Of a DNA stretch of 64,000 nt, positions 15,365 through 26,851 are shown piece after piece; within the stretch, counting starts at the first letter, position 1, and every line of letters starts with the position of its first letter. The DNA comes from Rhizophlyctis rosea (lineage: Eukaryota; Chytridiomycota; Chytridiomycetes; Rhizophlyctidales; Rhizophlyctidaceae). Where the stretch lies: NCBI GenBank assembly GCA_027596075.1, contig JADGJC010000054.1, positions 75,291 through 139,290 of the forward strand, given 5' to 3'. Below the pieces are notes generated by a model, which worked only from the letters and a program-made list of their open reading frames with translations, was not told the origin of the DNA and did no database searches. The translations under genes and the position numbers were made by a program.

Positions 15365-16414
15365 ATGATGGTTTGTTCTACATCACAGTTCCAGCTCCCC
15401 GACGTCATCAAGGCGGTACCCTTCGAACTCAAAATGAACCCTTACTATGATGAAGCACGCGACGCATCCAATGCATACTTCGATCTCCACAGCGTCCACG
15501 AGACCGAAAAAGATCGCGACACCTTCCTTCGCGCCAAATTCTCCCTCCTTGCCTCCCTCGCGTTTCCTAACTGCGGCCCAGACACGCTCCGAAACTGCTG
15601 CGACTATCTCGGCTGGGTGTTTGTCTTTGACGACCACGCGGACAATGGCGAGTTTCGGAAAGATAGGGATGGGGCGAAGCGGTTGGCGAAGATTATTACG
15701 GATATACTGGAAGATCCTCATACGTATAAAGCGGAAGTTCCTTTTGCGGAGATTTTTCGGTCGTTTTGGGAGCGGACGTTGACGACTGCTGGGCTTGGGT
15801 GTCGGGAACGGTTTGTTAGGACTACGATTGAGTATTTGGAGGATATGTGTCGGCAGGTTGAGCATCGGTCTACGTGCACGCTTCCGACTTTGGAGGAATA
15901 TATCGAACTCCGTCGAAACACGTCTGGTGTCAAACCGTGCTGGGCCCTTGTCGAATACGCCAACAACATTGACCTTCCATCTGACGTTGCCTCCCATCCC
16001 GTTCTGAAATCCCTCGACGCCGGCGCATGCGACCTCCTAGCCTGGGCTAACGACCTGTACTCCTTCAACCTCGAACAATCGTGGGGCGAGACACATAACT
16101 TGGTGTGCGTTGTGATGCGGGAGAAGGAGTTGGACTTGCAGGGTGCTATGGATTACTGTGGGGGCATGATGCGGCGGCGGTATGCGGAGTACCAAGGGGA
16201 GAAGGAGAGGTTGCCGAGTTGGGGGGAGGAGGTGGATGGGGTGGTGAGGAGGTATTTGAAGGGGTTGGAGCACTGGGTTATTGGGGTTATAAATTGGAGT
16301 TTTATGTCGGAGCGGTACTTTGGGAAGGAGGGGTTGGAGGTTAGGAGGACGAGGGTTGCTACGCTTTATCCTAGGAATTATGCGATTCCGAAGGACAGTC
16401 TTCGTGAGGAGTAA
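15365..16414 (+). CDS. Class I sesquiterpene synthase (terpene cyclase), intronless
   Basis: Predicted to cyclise farnesyl diphosphate to a sesquiterpene in the cytosol. The 349-residue length is typical of fungal class I synthases. Metal-binding motifs are a DDxxD variant, DDHAD (residues 89-93), and the NSE triad NDLYSFNLE (Asn229, Asp230, Ser233, Glu237). An RRNTSG segment (183-188) matches the pyrophosphate-sensing Arg region, and SERY near the C-terminus matches the conserved RY pair. The start LPDVIKAVPF with NPYYDEA and the end GLEVRRTRVATLYPR follow Agaricomycete synthases closely. Met1 and Met2 are adjacent (15365 or 15368). There are no introns, unlike most genes here, and the codon composition resets internally. 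No cytochrome P450 or other tailoring gene is adjacent, so the product is unknown. Confidence 0.92.
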   Translation: MMVCSTSQFQLPDVIKAVPFELKMNPYYDEARDASNAYFDLHSVHETEKDRDTFLRAKFSLLASLAFPNCGPDTLRNCCDYLGWVFVFDDHADNGEFRKDRDGAKRLAKIITDILEDPHTYKAEVPFAEIFRSFWERTLTTAGLGCRERFVRTTIEYLEDMCRQVEHRSTCTLPTLEEYIELRRNTSGVKPCWALVEYANNIDLPSDVASHPVLKSLDAGACDLLAWANDLYSFNLEQSWGETHNLVCVVMREKELDLQGAMDYCGGMMRRRYAEYQGEKERLPSWGEEVDGVVRRYLKGLEHWVIGVINWSFMSERYFGKEGLEVRRTRVATLYPRNYAIPKDSLREE

Positions 16415-19400
16415 GGTACATAGTAAACGTTGGTCTGTCCATGTACATAAGTTATGCAATGATCAACTGCAATCTCACACGCTATGCCATCATTGTTTGG
16501 AACTTCAATTGCTTCCTGTGGGAAACTAAACGTTTCCTACAAAGTGGCGCGGTCCTTACCTGCCCAACTTCCGATGCTCAGAAGGACTCTTGAACTTCAT
16601 TGAAGCTTGAACTGCCGCTGATGAGCATTCTGAACATCATGATAGATTTGCCAATCCTCTGCCCGTTGATCGGTTGAACGCAATGCCGTTCATTGACATC
16701 ATTTATTTACATTTGACGTCTCGTGATGTCGTTCCCGGCCACAAAGAACTGTTCGGCAGAGTCCGTGCTCGATAGATCATTTTTCCACTGGAGGTGTGCT
16801 TTGTTCTCCTAAACGTACAACGCTTGTTCTGGAAGTAAGAGTCGAAGCCCCTTCTTCTGCGCTGCTGGCGATCTTCTTTGTGGTGGGTCTGACACCATTC
16901 CTTCTATGTAGGCATTTTCCATTCTCGCCTTCACATTTCTTGTGACCCATTGCACGCATGACGCATACTTGGCGACAAACTTTTCATTGGTCTGAAAGTC
17001 TTCTTCCAAGAAAAATGTGCTGTCAATTTGAAGCTAAAAGCCCTTGTGCTCACCAAAGGCGATGTCCGTGTTCCGTCCGGTCGAAGGCAGCAGACCACCT
17101 CTCCTAAACAATTAACGCGGAAGGTCATACTCACCCGTCATGGCCCTTGTTTGGTTGTTGACACGACACGGTCCGCCTCCTTTGGCCAGCACTTCAGGGA
17201 AGAGTAGGTGTTGGGTTCAGTCAATACTTTTATCTGCCTGGATTCACTTCCGGCAGCTTAGCTAGCACAAAGAATCGTCATTGAATTGGCATCATTTTTC
17301 TCCCTAGGACTATTGGGGACGTAGACTTTATTGACAACATCCAGCACCACGAAGTCCATTGGTCGCGCGTGGATAGGGCTGGTTGTGTCATCGACGTTGC
17401 GGCGCCCCTCAAACGCATCGGGTGGCAGCACTTAGCAAAATGAGAAGAATTTCGATCTGATAAATGTAGGCTGTTGACATGAATGATGTACGACCTTTCC
17501 AATATCGCAATGTTTGGAGGAGATGCCGATAGAACGTATGGCATCCTCTTATCTTTGTACCGTTCGTGAAGAACCATGTCGTTCCCGCCTTGTTGATTTG
17601 GGCGATGACGGTCACCTAAGAGTCAACAAGTTGGTCAGTCCCGTGGATATAGTGTTCGTCAAGCCGGCGCACTCCTTGAGGTACTGGTGCAATTGGTCAG
17701 TTTTTGCGGAGGATTCATATTTCAGTTAGTTTGCAGTCGATGCCATTCTGTGTTGGGGAAAGCGAGTCAATGGCACTTTAAGCGTCGCATTGTGTGGGCA
17801 AATAAGGACTGGCAGATGTAGGGCATACGGTTGGTGAGCGCCACACTCAACAAAGTCACGCACGGTGCTCATTGTCATTTTGTTAAGTTTGAGACTTCCT
17901 ATTGTGATCCTGTTTTCGGCGATGTTTGGGATCAGTGTGCGGTCATTCTGCTCCACACTGTGCATTATCCGATCACGAAACACTAAATATTTGGACTGTT
18001 ATTGTGAGCAATGCGCGATGCGAGTAATGCGGGCGCAAAACAAAAACTGAAGGAAACAGTGGAGGCTCGGTTTGAGAAAAATCCCATGCCCCGACTGCTT
18101 GGTGGCAGAAACGTATGTGCCAGCTCCTCACTCCTGGGTTCGTTATTTTGGTCTTTTGTTTGTTCAAGTTGGAGGGGACACTGGAAGTGACAGCGTGGAC
18201 ATAATAAACATATCTTTGGCATTGGCGGCCCAGGTTTCGCATAATAATGAAGTGTTGCGTTCAAGACCATCATGATTTTCTTTTAACCAGAGGCGGTGAC
18301 GATAGGCTATGTCCGCAGCTTGAATGAACTCCTCCTTCCAGTCAGTCATGCATGGCTGTTAGGGTGTTCTATTTATTCTTTTGATCTGCCGATGATACAC
18401 CTGGCCGCTAGATACGATTTCCGCAAAATCGAGATCGGTTCATATTCATACACAAGAAGCAAGTAGTAACGCTATACGATTATTTCAATCAAAAAGCGTA
18501 AAGATGCAAAAAGGAATGTGTCGTTCATGTCTGGCTAGGACGTGTGCGGCGTTGTGGCGTGAACAGTTGGGCGTCTTTTTGTATTCCGTTTTTTATGTGT
18601 TTTTTATGTGAACATTTGCAGAGTTCACTGCCTTTCATTCGACGCAGATCATGAATGTAGTACAGTTGCATTAAAATGAGATGACAGCGAATAATGACCC
18701 GGGTTTTGCTGATCATGAGGGGTGTTCAATCCAACGGTGATTACCAACCAGACGGTGCGATGTGGTCTTCTCAGAGTGCATCCAAATTCTGGAGGGGCCA
18801 GAAAACCAATATCGCGAGATTGAATTGCTCATCTTGGTTATCATACCATGCAGAGCGGGCCCATGGTTGCATTTGATGAACCTTGTCGAGACAATGGTGT
18901 AAAAGGGCCTGACCTATGAGGGCTGCGGACGGACATGCGGCATGCGATGTCACACATGTAAAGCACCGTTATTCTCGGTGGGTAATATGTATATTCCTTG
19001 TAGTATGGTGCTGGTCACGTTCAGATTTGTGGCATGACGTTCATCACAAAGATTGACATCTCCCAAAAGGAATGGGATTTACAGAACGTACCAGTACTGG
19101 GCCCTCATTGCGTCGATCATGGTGATGATGACTGCCTCATACAAGGCGTTGCGTCGGTTATTTGTCTTTTTTGTCTTTCCCGGCCGTCGATATGAAAGGA
19201 TCGTTTGGTAAGTTGACCATGTCATGTAATTGCGGTTCTTTCACTGCTTTGCGATGTTTGGAAAAGTTCAAATTGCGCCAGCGCACCGCATGGCGGCCTT
19301 TAGTACCTGGTGATGGCACTTCCCTGTTTCTTCTGATTTGTTGATGGCGACAGCTGATTACGTACTTTGCGTCATCGATCATTGTCAGTGTTGGTTGATC

Positions 19401-22400
19401 TGAGGTCAGAGCCCGCTGGTGCCTTTCTTCATGTCGAATGGCGAACGCAACATATCCGTCCCACTGCATTGCCTTTTTTTTCATTGTCCGCCGTAGGCAG
19501 TGGTGGGAAAGAATGTAGTACGATTGTCCTATTACAGTCTTTTCCGGTTGAATTTTAAACTTCCCATCCGACAGATTCGAGGTAGAAGAGTTGACTGAAA
19601 TGCATCGAAAAGCACTGGCACTGGTGTTCGCTGTGCATTGACCGTGGAGGTCATCTAATTCAACAATGCGTATCGAAAGGAATTTGCGGGGCTTTTTTTG
19701 TCTGTCTGCGGGCAGATACATACTGCCAGTTTGAAATTTGAGGTCTCTCAGGTTCGGCGGCAGACTCGCTCAGCCCATTTTGCTGAAGTGCGTTTAGGTG
19801 CTCGACGGGGTTGCGTTGGCAGTGCTAACACGCATGACAACCCCTTCAGATTGTTTCATCATATTGTTTTTTGTTCGTGGTAAGTAGGAGGCGCTTCCGG
19901 GCGGGTGTCGACGTACTTGTTCCGATGTCTGAGGTCTGGCCATTGGCATCGTGTTGTGGTTAACTATGGTGCACACAAACTCCTGGTGTCATACATGCAG
20001 AGGTCTGCTTGAGTAGTCAGTGTAAACAATGAAAAAGCCATGTATGTAGGGATTCAAGTTGATGATGTGCACTAAAAAAGATTGAAGGCAAGATACAAAA
20101 TGGAATGATGACACATGGGCGTTGAAAGAGTGATTTGCATTTCATTTGGATCACTTTGATGTTCAGTCGGTCCAGCTGAGGCCGGCCGTTGAATGCCCGA
20201 CCTTGACAAGACGTACTTTTTTTTTCATTTGTCTGGCAAAAAGTGTACGCTGACCATGATAATGCACGAATAAAGGTTACAATGGCCTGGTCTTTGTGTC
20301 TTTGTGCAGTGGTGGAAACCCTGGGATGGATGAGGATTGGAGGTTTTGATAGCGATGTCTTGAATTGGTTCACATTATGACTGAGACATTCGGGAAGGGG
20401 TGGAGCAAAAAAGTATCGTAATCATTCCGCATTGACTGGAATGCAATGGCGCGACTGCTTAGGGATCGGTCGTTGCTTTGGTTTTCGTTCTGAGATTGGA
20501 GGTTTGATGTGCTCGTACTTGAATCGTGACGGGCAAGATCTGCGATGGTGTAATTGGAAAAGCTCAAAAGAGCGGAGATTGCTTGTACTGTTCAAGTTGT
20601 TCACGTCTCACTAGGACGTGTGCAGTTTTACTGGACAGCGTCGTTGATTTCTTCTTTCCTTTTCTCTCTTGTGAAGTTTCTCACCTCTGGTTCAACAGGT
20701 GATCGGGGGAGGAGAACATTTTCCTGACTAGGATCAAACGCATTGAATTACGATATGTGAGTTGGTCCCGATTGTTTGCATATGAGAAACCGCACAATTC
20801 CCTTTTCCGTCTGCGGAACGCAGTTTCCTGGGGTTTCACGTGGGTACACGGGTTGATGGTTGGTTGCAATAGTGAGCGACTCAGCACATCAAGCTGTGGG
20901 GCGTTTCATTGCTCGATAAGGTTGAGATTTTAGTATGCGAGAGCCTTTCCTCACGGTCGTGTACCGAGTGCTTCCTTCTGACGGGGGCCAGTACGCTGCA
21001 CAAACTACGGCGGGCTGTGGGGTCTGTCGCCGGTCATCGTCTTGATAATGGATATTTTAACATTCACAGCAATGTGGTGAGGTATGCGATACATGACCAT
21101 TGGGTAAAAAAAAAATCCTACTGAAGCAACCCGGAATCATTGGGTTGAGCAGAAATTTAACACCCAAGCTTCGGGTTTGAATCATCAGTGCGCCATTATG
21201 ATGATTGGATCAAAATTGTTTCATGAATCCCGTCATTCTCTTGGCGGACCTGGAATCGATGCGGTTATTGCCGTGTGATGGGATGGTCATGCTTAACTGA
21301 ACGAACCGAAGGTTGCTGGGACTGTTGGTCCAACCTAATTCTATTCTAGAGGCTGCGGAGATTCTTTTTCGCGATTGTCATGCGAGATCATGCAAGCCTG
21401 CAGGATATAGGCCTACCTGTTACATGGTATCTCAGAATACTGAGATGATGCACGCTGAGAGGCGAAACAAGGTTGTCAAAACAGTAGGGAGAGCATGACA
21501 TTGGAATTAAAGAGTTTAAAGGTCCTAATGAGCACCAAAAGAAAGCGAAAGTCTACAATGGTTACGAGGATATGATATTGCAAACTTCATCTTCCTTCCC
21601 GGAATAGTGGGCTGACTACGTTGACTTGCTATCTGATAGTCAGGTACTGCTGTGACTTGTGCTTGGGCTTTGGATGCGTAGAAGTCATAACCATGGTGCT
21701 GAAAGGTATGATGAGCATTTCGTTACGTTGAGCTGTCCATCCGGTCAACAGCGGATCCGTAACGACATGGGAGATGGTTGGTGTATTCTTCGAGATGAGC
21801 GCTGGCGGCCGGCATAGCTGCACGCAAAATTGATTCGTCGACTTTGGACTGTTCTGTTTTGCGATTGTTTACCCGTCTCTGCTGGTGGATGGGAGAGTTT
21901 GCTTCTCGTCACGAACATGCGACTCGGTTGCCGTTGACAGTGGCAAAACCATAAGTGAAGCGAGCGGATATTCAATGTGACTGAAATTGAAGCCGGCCAA
22001 TGTTAAGGAAATAACATTGACTTCTCATTGCATTATGCCTCAGTTTGTGAAGCTGATTTCGCAAGCTTACGTTGCAGGATAATGTCAGGGAGCTTCGTTG
22101 CCAGAAAAGAAATCGGCGGGTGACAAAGGTCGAATGATCCATACCACTTTTGTATGCCTGATACTGATTTTCGAGCTGGGAAGCACATAATTCGCCTTGT
22201 GTCCTCCTGGTAACGACAGGACGTTTTGTTTTCCTGGGCAAGTGGGCTTTGATCTTCTTTTTCGGTTGAAATCTCACACCTCTTGTGCAAATCATCAAAA
22301 GGGGGCCGTTGTGTGAACTCTCGTCTGGGCGCAAAAACGTATGGGTGGTCGCATTGATTCATGGTAGTTGTGTCATTCGACGATGCTTGATGACAAGGCT

Positions 22401-25400
22401 TCGCACTTTTTCCGTTTGTGGCGGGCAGTAACATGCTGACGGTTTGCATTCTGAGGTGTTACAGTTTGGTGCAAGATTCGCTTTAGATTGTTTTATCTTG
22501 TTTTGACCTGCCCGACGATTTTGACAGGGTTGCGATACCTGTGCTGACAGGCATGACGCTCCCTTCCATTTAAGTTGCGATGGCGTTCTTTTTTTTTTTT
22601 GCAAGTAGCAGGCGCTTGCGGAGCCGGGGGGGTGTGCTGGTGTGGGAGGTCTGCCACCACCATCATCTTGTGGCAAGAGCTGATATACGTACACTCCTAA
22701 TACATGTAAGACTCCGCTCTGGTCATCGGAAAAAGAATTGTTTATGTGAAGCAATCAGCAGCCATCCGCATGAGCAGGATGTGGCCATCACATAGCATTG
22801 CGCAGAATCTATATGCAGATGTCATTCAGCAGTGGGCGGTCCCGTAAGTTTAGACACGGAAGTTGCACTTTCCTTACCAATCATGTATTTATCTTGGGTG
22901 GATCTGGATGTGGCACCCTCATTGCTATGTGACGGTATGCCCAAGCTTTACTAAAGGAATGGAGGCTTGAGACCATCGGTCTATTTCAGACATTTTTTGT
23001 TATGGGCGTAGATTCCTTTTTTCCGATCATTATCCGATACCATACAGGCCTCGAAGACTTGTGATGTCGCACGCTGGGAGGCAAACCGCGGCATCAAGGA
23101 CATCGGGATTGAAATACATAATGCGCATTGAAAGAAAGTGAACTCCTTGAATCTATCAAACAATGGGAGATTGCATATAGCATCTTCCTGCGAGGGATAG
23201 TGGGTGTATTCCTTATTTGAGGGTCAAGCATCACAGTGATTTACGCTTGACGCTTTGGATTAAGAGGAGAGAGAACCAGTGGCGCTTGAAGGATAATGAG
23301 CATTTCAGTACGACCGGTTTGTCACTCTGGTTCAGAGGCAAACCTGCAAAGGTATTGGAAAAGAGTCGGTGCAGACCTTCGAGACGCGCATTGACGGCTT
23401 GCACTAGCCGTTGGTAAGCGATTTCGCCATCTGGTGTGTTATATTTTTGCGATCGTTTTGCACGTCTCGGTTGGTGGAAGGTATAAGTCTGGTCTTACCA
23501 AGTACCGTGGTACTGGGCAGATGTGGGCGGTCGCAAAAAAGATCTGGAGCATGAGAATACTTCGACGAGGGCTGAGATTTCTCAGCCGGCCAACATCAAA
23601 TGCTTGAAACTGACCTGTTTTATTTTCTTGATATGCCTAATTTACTGCTGTTGGACCTGGTTACTCTTGCAGCTTTACATTAAGATTGATCATTGTCGAC
23701 TTTGAGGGAAAGGATATGAGAATGAGTTATGTCAACCAATTCTCATCACTTCTTCATGATTGAGACCTTGCTGCGCGTCTGAGAGCAAAATCCAGTTCAT
23801 ATCTTCCTTCCTACCACAGTATGTACAATGACGACTGCGTGGTGATAGGTGTCGAATCTGCGTCTCTTTTTTTTTTGTAACCAATGAGCCGGTTTATCGT
23901 TTAAGTGTCCAGATTTTTCTTCTTCCGATCGAGAGTTACACCTCTGATGCACTAGATGATCATCAAGGTGGACAGCAGCCTTTTGCAGATTTGGTGATTT
24001 GCGGAAAGTATTTGTGTCCGTTTGATAAGGATGGTTTCATCTGACGATGATCGCCGGACAGACTTGCGACCATTTTTTCCTTTGAAGCGGGCAGGAGCAT
24101 GCTAGTACGAATGGGTGAGATTCGCTCACCACATCGAGCTGTGGTACGGTTAGGTGCTCGACGGGGTTGCGACAGACGTGTCAGCACGCATGCTTTCCCG
24201 TAATTCACGTGTGCGGAGTGAATCTTCTCATTTTTTTGGGTGAGTTGCAGATGCTGCCACGACCACGCGAGTGTCTTGGTGCGTGAGGTCTGCAACTCCC
24301 GATACTGGCATCAAACTCATCAACTTCATGGTATCACTTAATCCATCAAGTATCAAGCGCGTAACTCCACTTTGGTGATTGGAAAACAAAAAGAGACGGA
24401 TCTTCGGCATGGCCAACTGTAGATATCTGCTTGAGCAGGATGTTATTGTCCGGTCCTCTTACTCAGCGAGGTGTATGTAGTGGCTATTCAGTACCAGCAG
24501 TGGACTGTTCACTCCGTCCTTTGTATCTAATTCAGCAGCTTTGAACTCCGTGACCGAGTACATCGGTCTCTTGGCTCCGTCTTTGTTGTGTCATAAATGA
24601 GCCATCATCGACTGACGATCTTGGAGGGTTCCGCGACGGCTGTCTACTAAAGTGCCCTTCTTCTCATGTGTGTACATCCTTTTTTCCATCACCATGGCAG
24701 CACGCAACATTTCTGATGATCGCACGTTCAGAGGCGAAACCAAGTAGTGGAAGACTCGGTGAAAGCGGACACTGCGGTTGAACTTCGTAGTGCGGACTGG
24801 GAAAAGGGAACATGTCGTAATCGTATGATACGAGATTGCAAATAGCATCGTCGTTTTCTTACTTGGTCTCCAAGGGGCAAGTGCTGCGGCTACTTGCACT
24901 AGACGCTTTAGGTAAGTGGAAGAGGAAACCGGTCGCGCTGACAGGATGATACGCATTTTGAATTATTGCGGTGATTGAGACCTGTGAGAATGTAGGAGAT
25001 GGGCTAGTTCATGCCTTCGACATGCTGGCTGACAGTTTGCATAGCCGCGAGCTAGATGATGGGACTTTCGAGAATCTTTTTGCAATGTCTTGTCTGTCTA
25101 GGTTGGTGGAAGGTACAGGTTGTATCTCATCAGAGGTGGTGCTGCTGGGTTGTTATTGGCGGTGGCAAAAAGGTAGGTGTGTTGGCAAGAAATTCAGCGA
25201 GGGCGGAATATGGAACGGCCATTGCTGAATGAGTGGAATCGACTTCCAAATACATCGTGACGTGGTTCAGCGAGCCAATGTTGCGGGCGGGAAAATTTCC
25301 AGGAGCTTTACGGCCTGAAAGGTAAAAGATGAGATAGGAAGGTCGACCATGTGAGTACCGATGGATGCGCGATCTCGATTGCTGTGCGTCCGAGGAAAAT

Positions 25401-26851
25401 GACCTCCTTTGTATCTTCTTCATTCAATGTATGCAGGATGGCGACTGTCTTTTGAGATGGCTCACTCCTTGTTCTACCAACTACCGGCTTAGATGACACT
25501 GATGACCGGCAGTGAACTTGGCGAGTTTCCAACTGCTTGCAGACCTGAAGTAGACTGTGATTACAGCAGGGACATAGCTCAGCTGCGCCACGCCGCCCAC
25601 CGATTGATCGAAGTGATTGACTGGGGAGTGTCCCTCTGTTCCCTTCTGGAAGGATGTGCAGGCGAGCACCCCATTTTGTCTCTGATATATTATCATCACA
25701 TGGAAACATCGTTTCCCTACAACATAGTACGATGAACGTTTTGATCAGTGACTTGCACGTGTCATGTCTGCAAAGTCTGTAAATGAGAACGTTATTCATG
25801 TTATGTTTCGTGTTGTGGGATTGTCTTTGAATGTGGGAATGACAACACAATGTGTCAGCCACATGAATCAGTGGTTAATTTTCATTTTCATGTGACCGTG
25901 CCACCGAGCGCAGCCGGGCTGATTCCCATCGTCAGTGCGAGTTGGCGTCGATCAGTTGTGCAACCGACAGCCAAGCCCAAATGAGAAGATGAAAATGAAG
26001 CGAGTGGCGCAGCCATGCATTCATTTCGGCATCACACACTTGCAACCACCGGCCAGGTTGCATGATGTTGCATCACAACCACCACGAGCCAGAACTGACC
26101 AGAAACGGGGGGCCCTGCCAAGAGACAGACAGGGTGACACTTTGCTTGCATATCACACACCCCCTTTCACACACAATTTCCTTGCTAGTAACGGGCAGTC
26201 TATCCGATACGACACACTGATAGCAATAGTGTGTCGGTCCATCCTATTCAGTGACTGGCTCCGTCTGCATACACACACACGCAGTGGTCATAGACTGTGC
26301 ACTGCACTGCACTGCCCATACTCTGGGTCATACCATCAAAGTGAGAGGTGAGTACTGGCAAGTCCGTCCCGCTTCGACTCGACAGGTTTCAGACATACCC
26401 GTTATTAATAGCACTACATACATACTCACTCCACTACAGACAGGACGGACAGTAGTAACACTACCTGCTACTCTCACCGTCACCGACAAGCAAACCTCAA
26501 TCACTCACCACACTGCTCACCCTCAACCAGCCAACATCACAGCATACCCCTCCCTCCACACACAGAAAGGGGCATCTTCCCACGCTACCCTCACTACCTA
26601 CTGGTCTATAGAGTAACCCACTACCCAATATCATACTATATTCGAAATACAGTGTCACATAACGCAGTATTCACCTGTCCAATACACACAAAGTCAAGTT
26701 CATATTGGCAAGTCATATGCGGGCTGCAGGCTCTCCTAAAAACTGCATTCTCACCACCATCGTTTTCCCACATTTCACGCAACACAGTATCGGTTTGCTT
26801 TCTATCATACAACACACTCAATTACCCAACAAGAGTCACAAAGCCGACAGA
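16415..26851. other. Gene-poor stretch (10.4 kb) holding a tandem array of decayed repeats and a C/A-rich leader
   Basis: No gene is supportable between the sesquiterpene synthase and the homeodomain gene. From ~19.75 to ~25.15 kb lies an array of diverged repeat units (separate entry). Open frames reach 187 codons on the minus strand (19158-19721) but have no recognisable domain and no codon gradient. From ~25.9 to 26.85 kb the plus strand becomes C/A-rich with short CACA runs; this is probably promoter and 5' UTR of the homeodomain gene. The part from 16.4 to 19.7 kb shows nothing I can name. Confidence 0.6.
19750..25130. repeat. Tandem array of four or more diverged units, ~1.1-1.6 kb each (family A)
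   Basis: Two landmarks recur in the same order. Landmark a, a GCTCGACGGGGTTGCG-like block, is at ~19801, 20915, 22526 and 24160. The 20915 and 24160 copies also share the preceding CACATCRAGCTGTGG, and the 19801 and 24160 copies share a 20-base core around GTGCTCGACGGGGTTGCG. Landmark b, GAGATTGCAAATAGCATCTT-like, is at ~21572, 23167 and 24832. A third, GGTTGGTGGAAGGTA, is at ~23469 and 25102. Around landmark b the last two copies align over ~200 bp. No copy keeps a long open frame, so these look like decayed tandem duplicates of a gene or element. The ancestor is not identified. Confidence 0.6.

Noticed and set aside
19158..19721. 187-codon open frame on the minus strand
   Set aside because: Sits at the edge of the family A repeat array, no recognisable domain, mixed codon use; likely chance.
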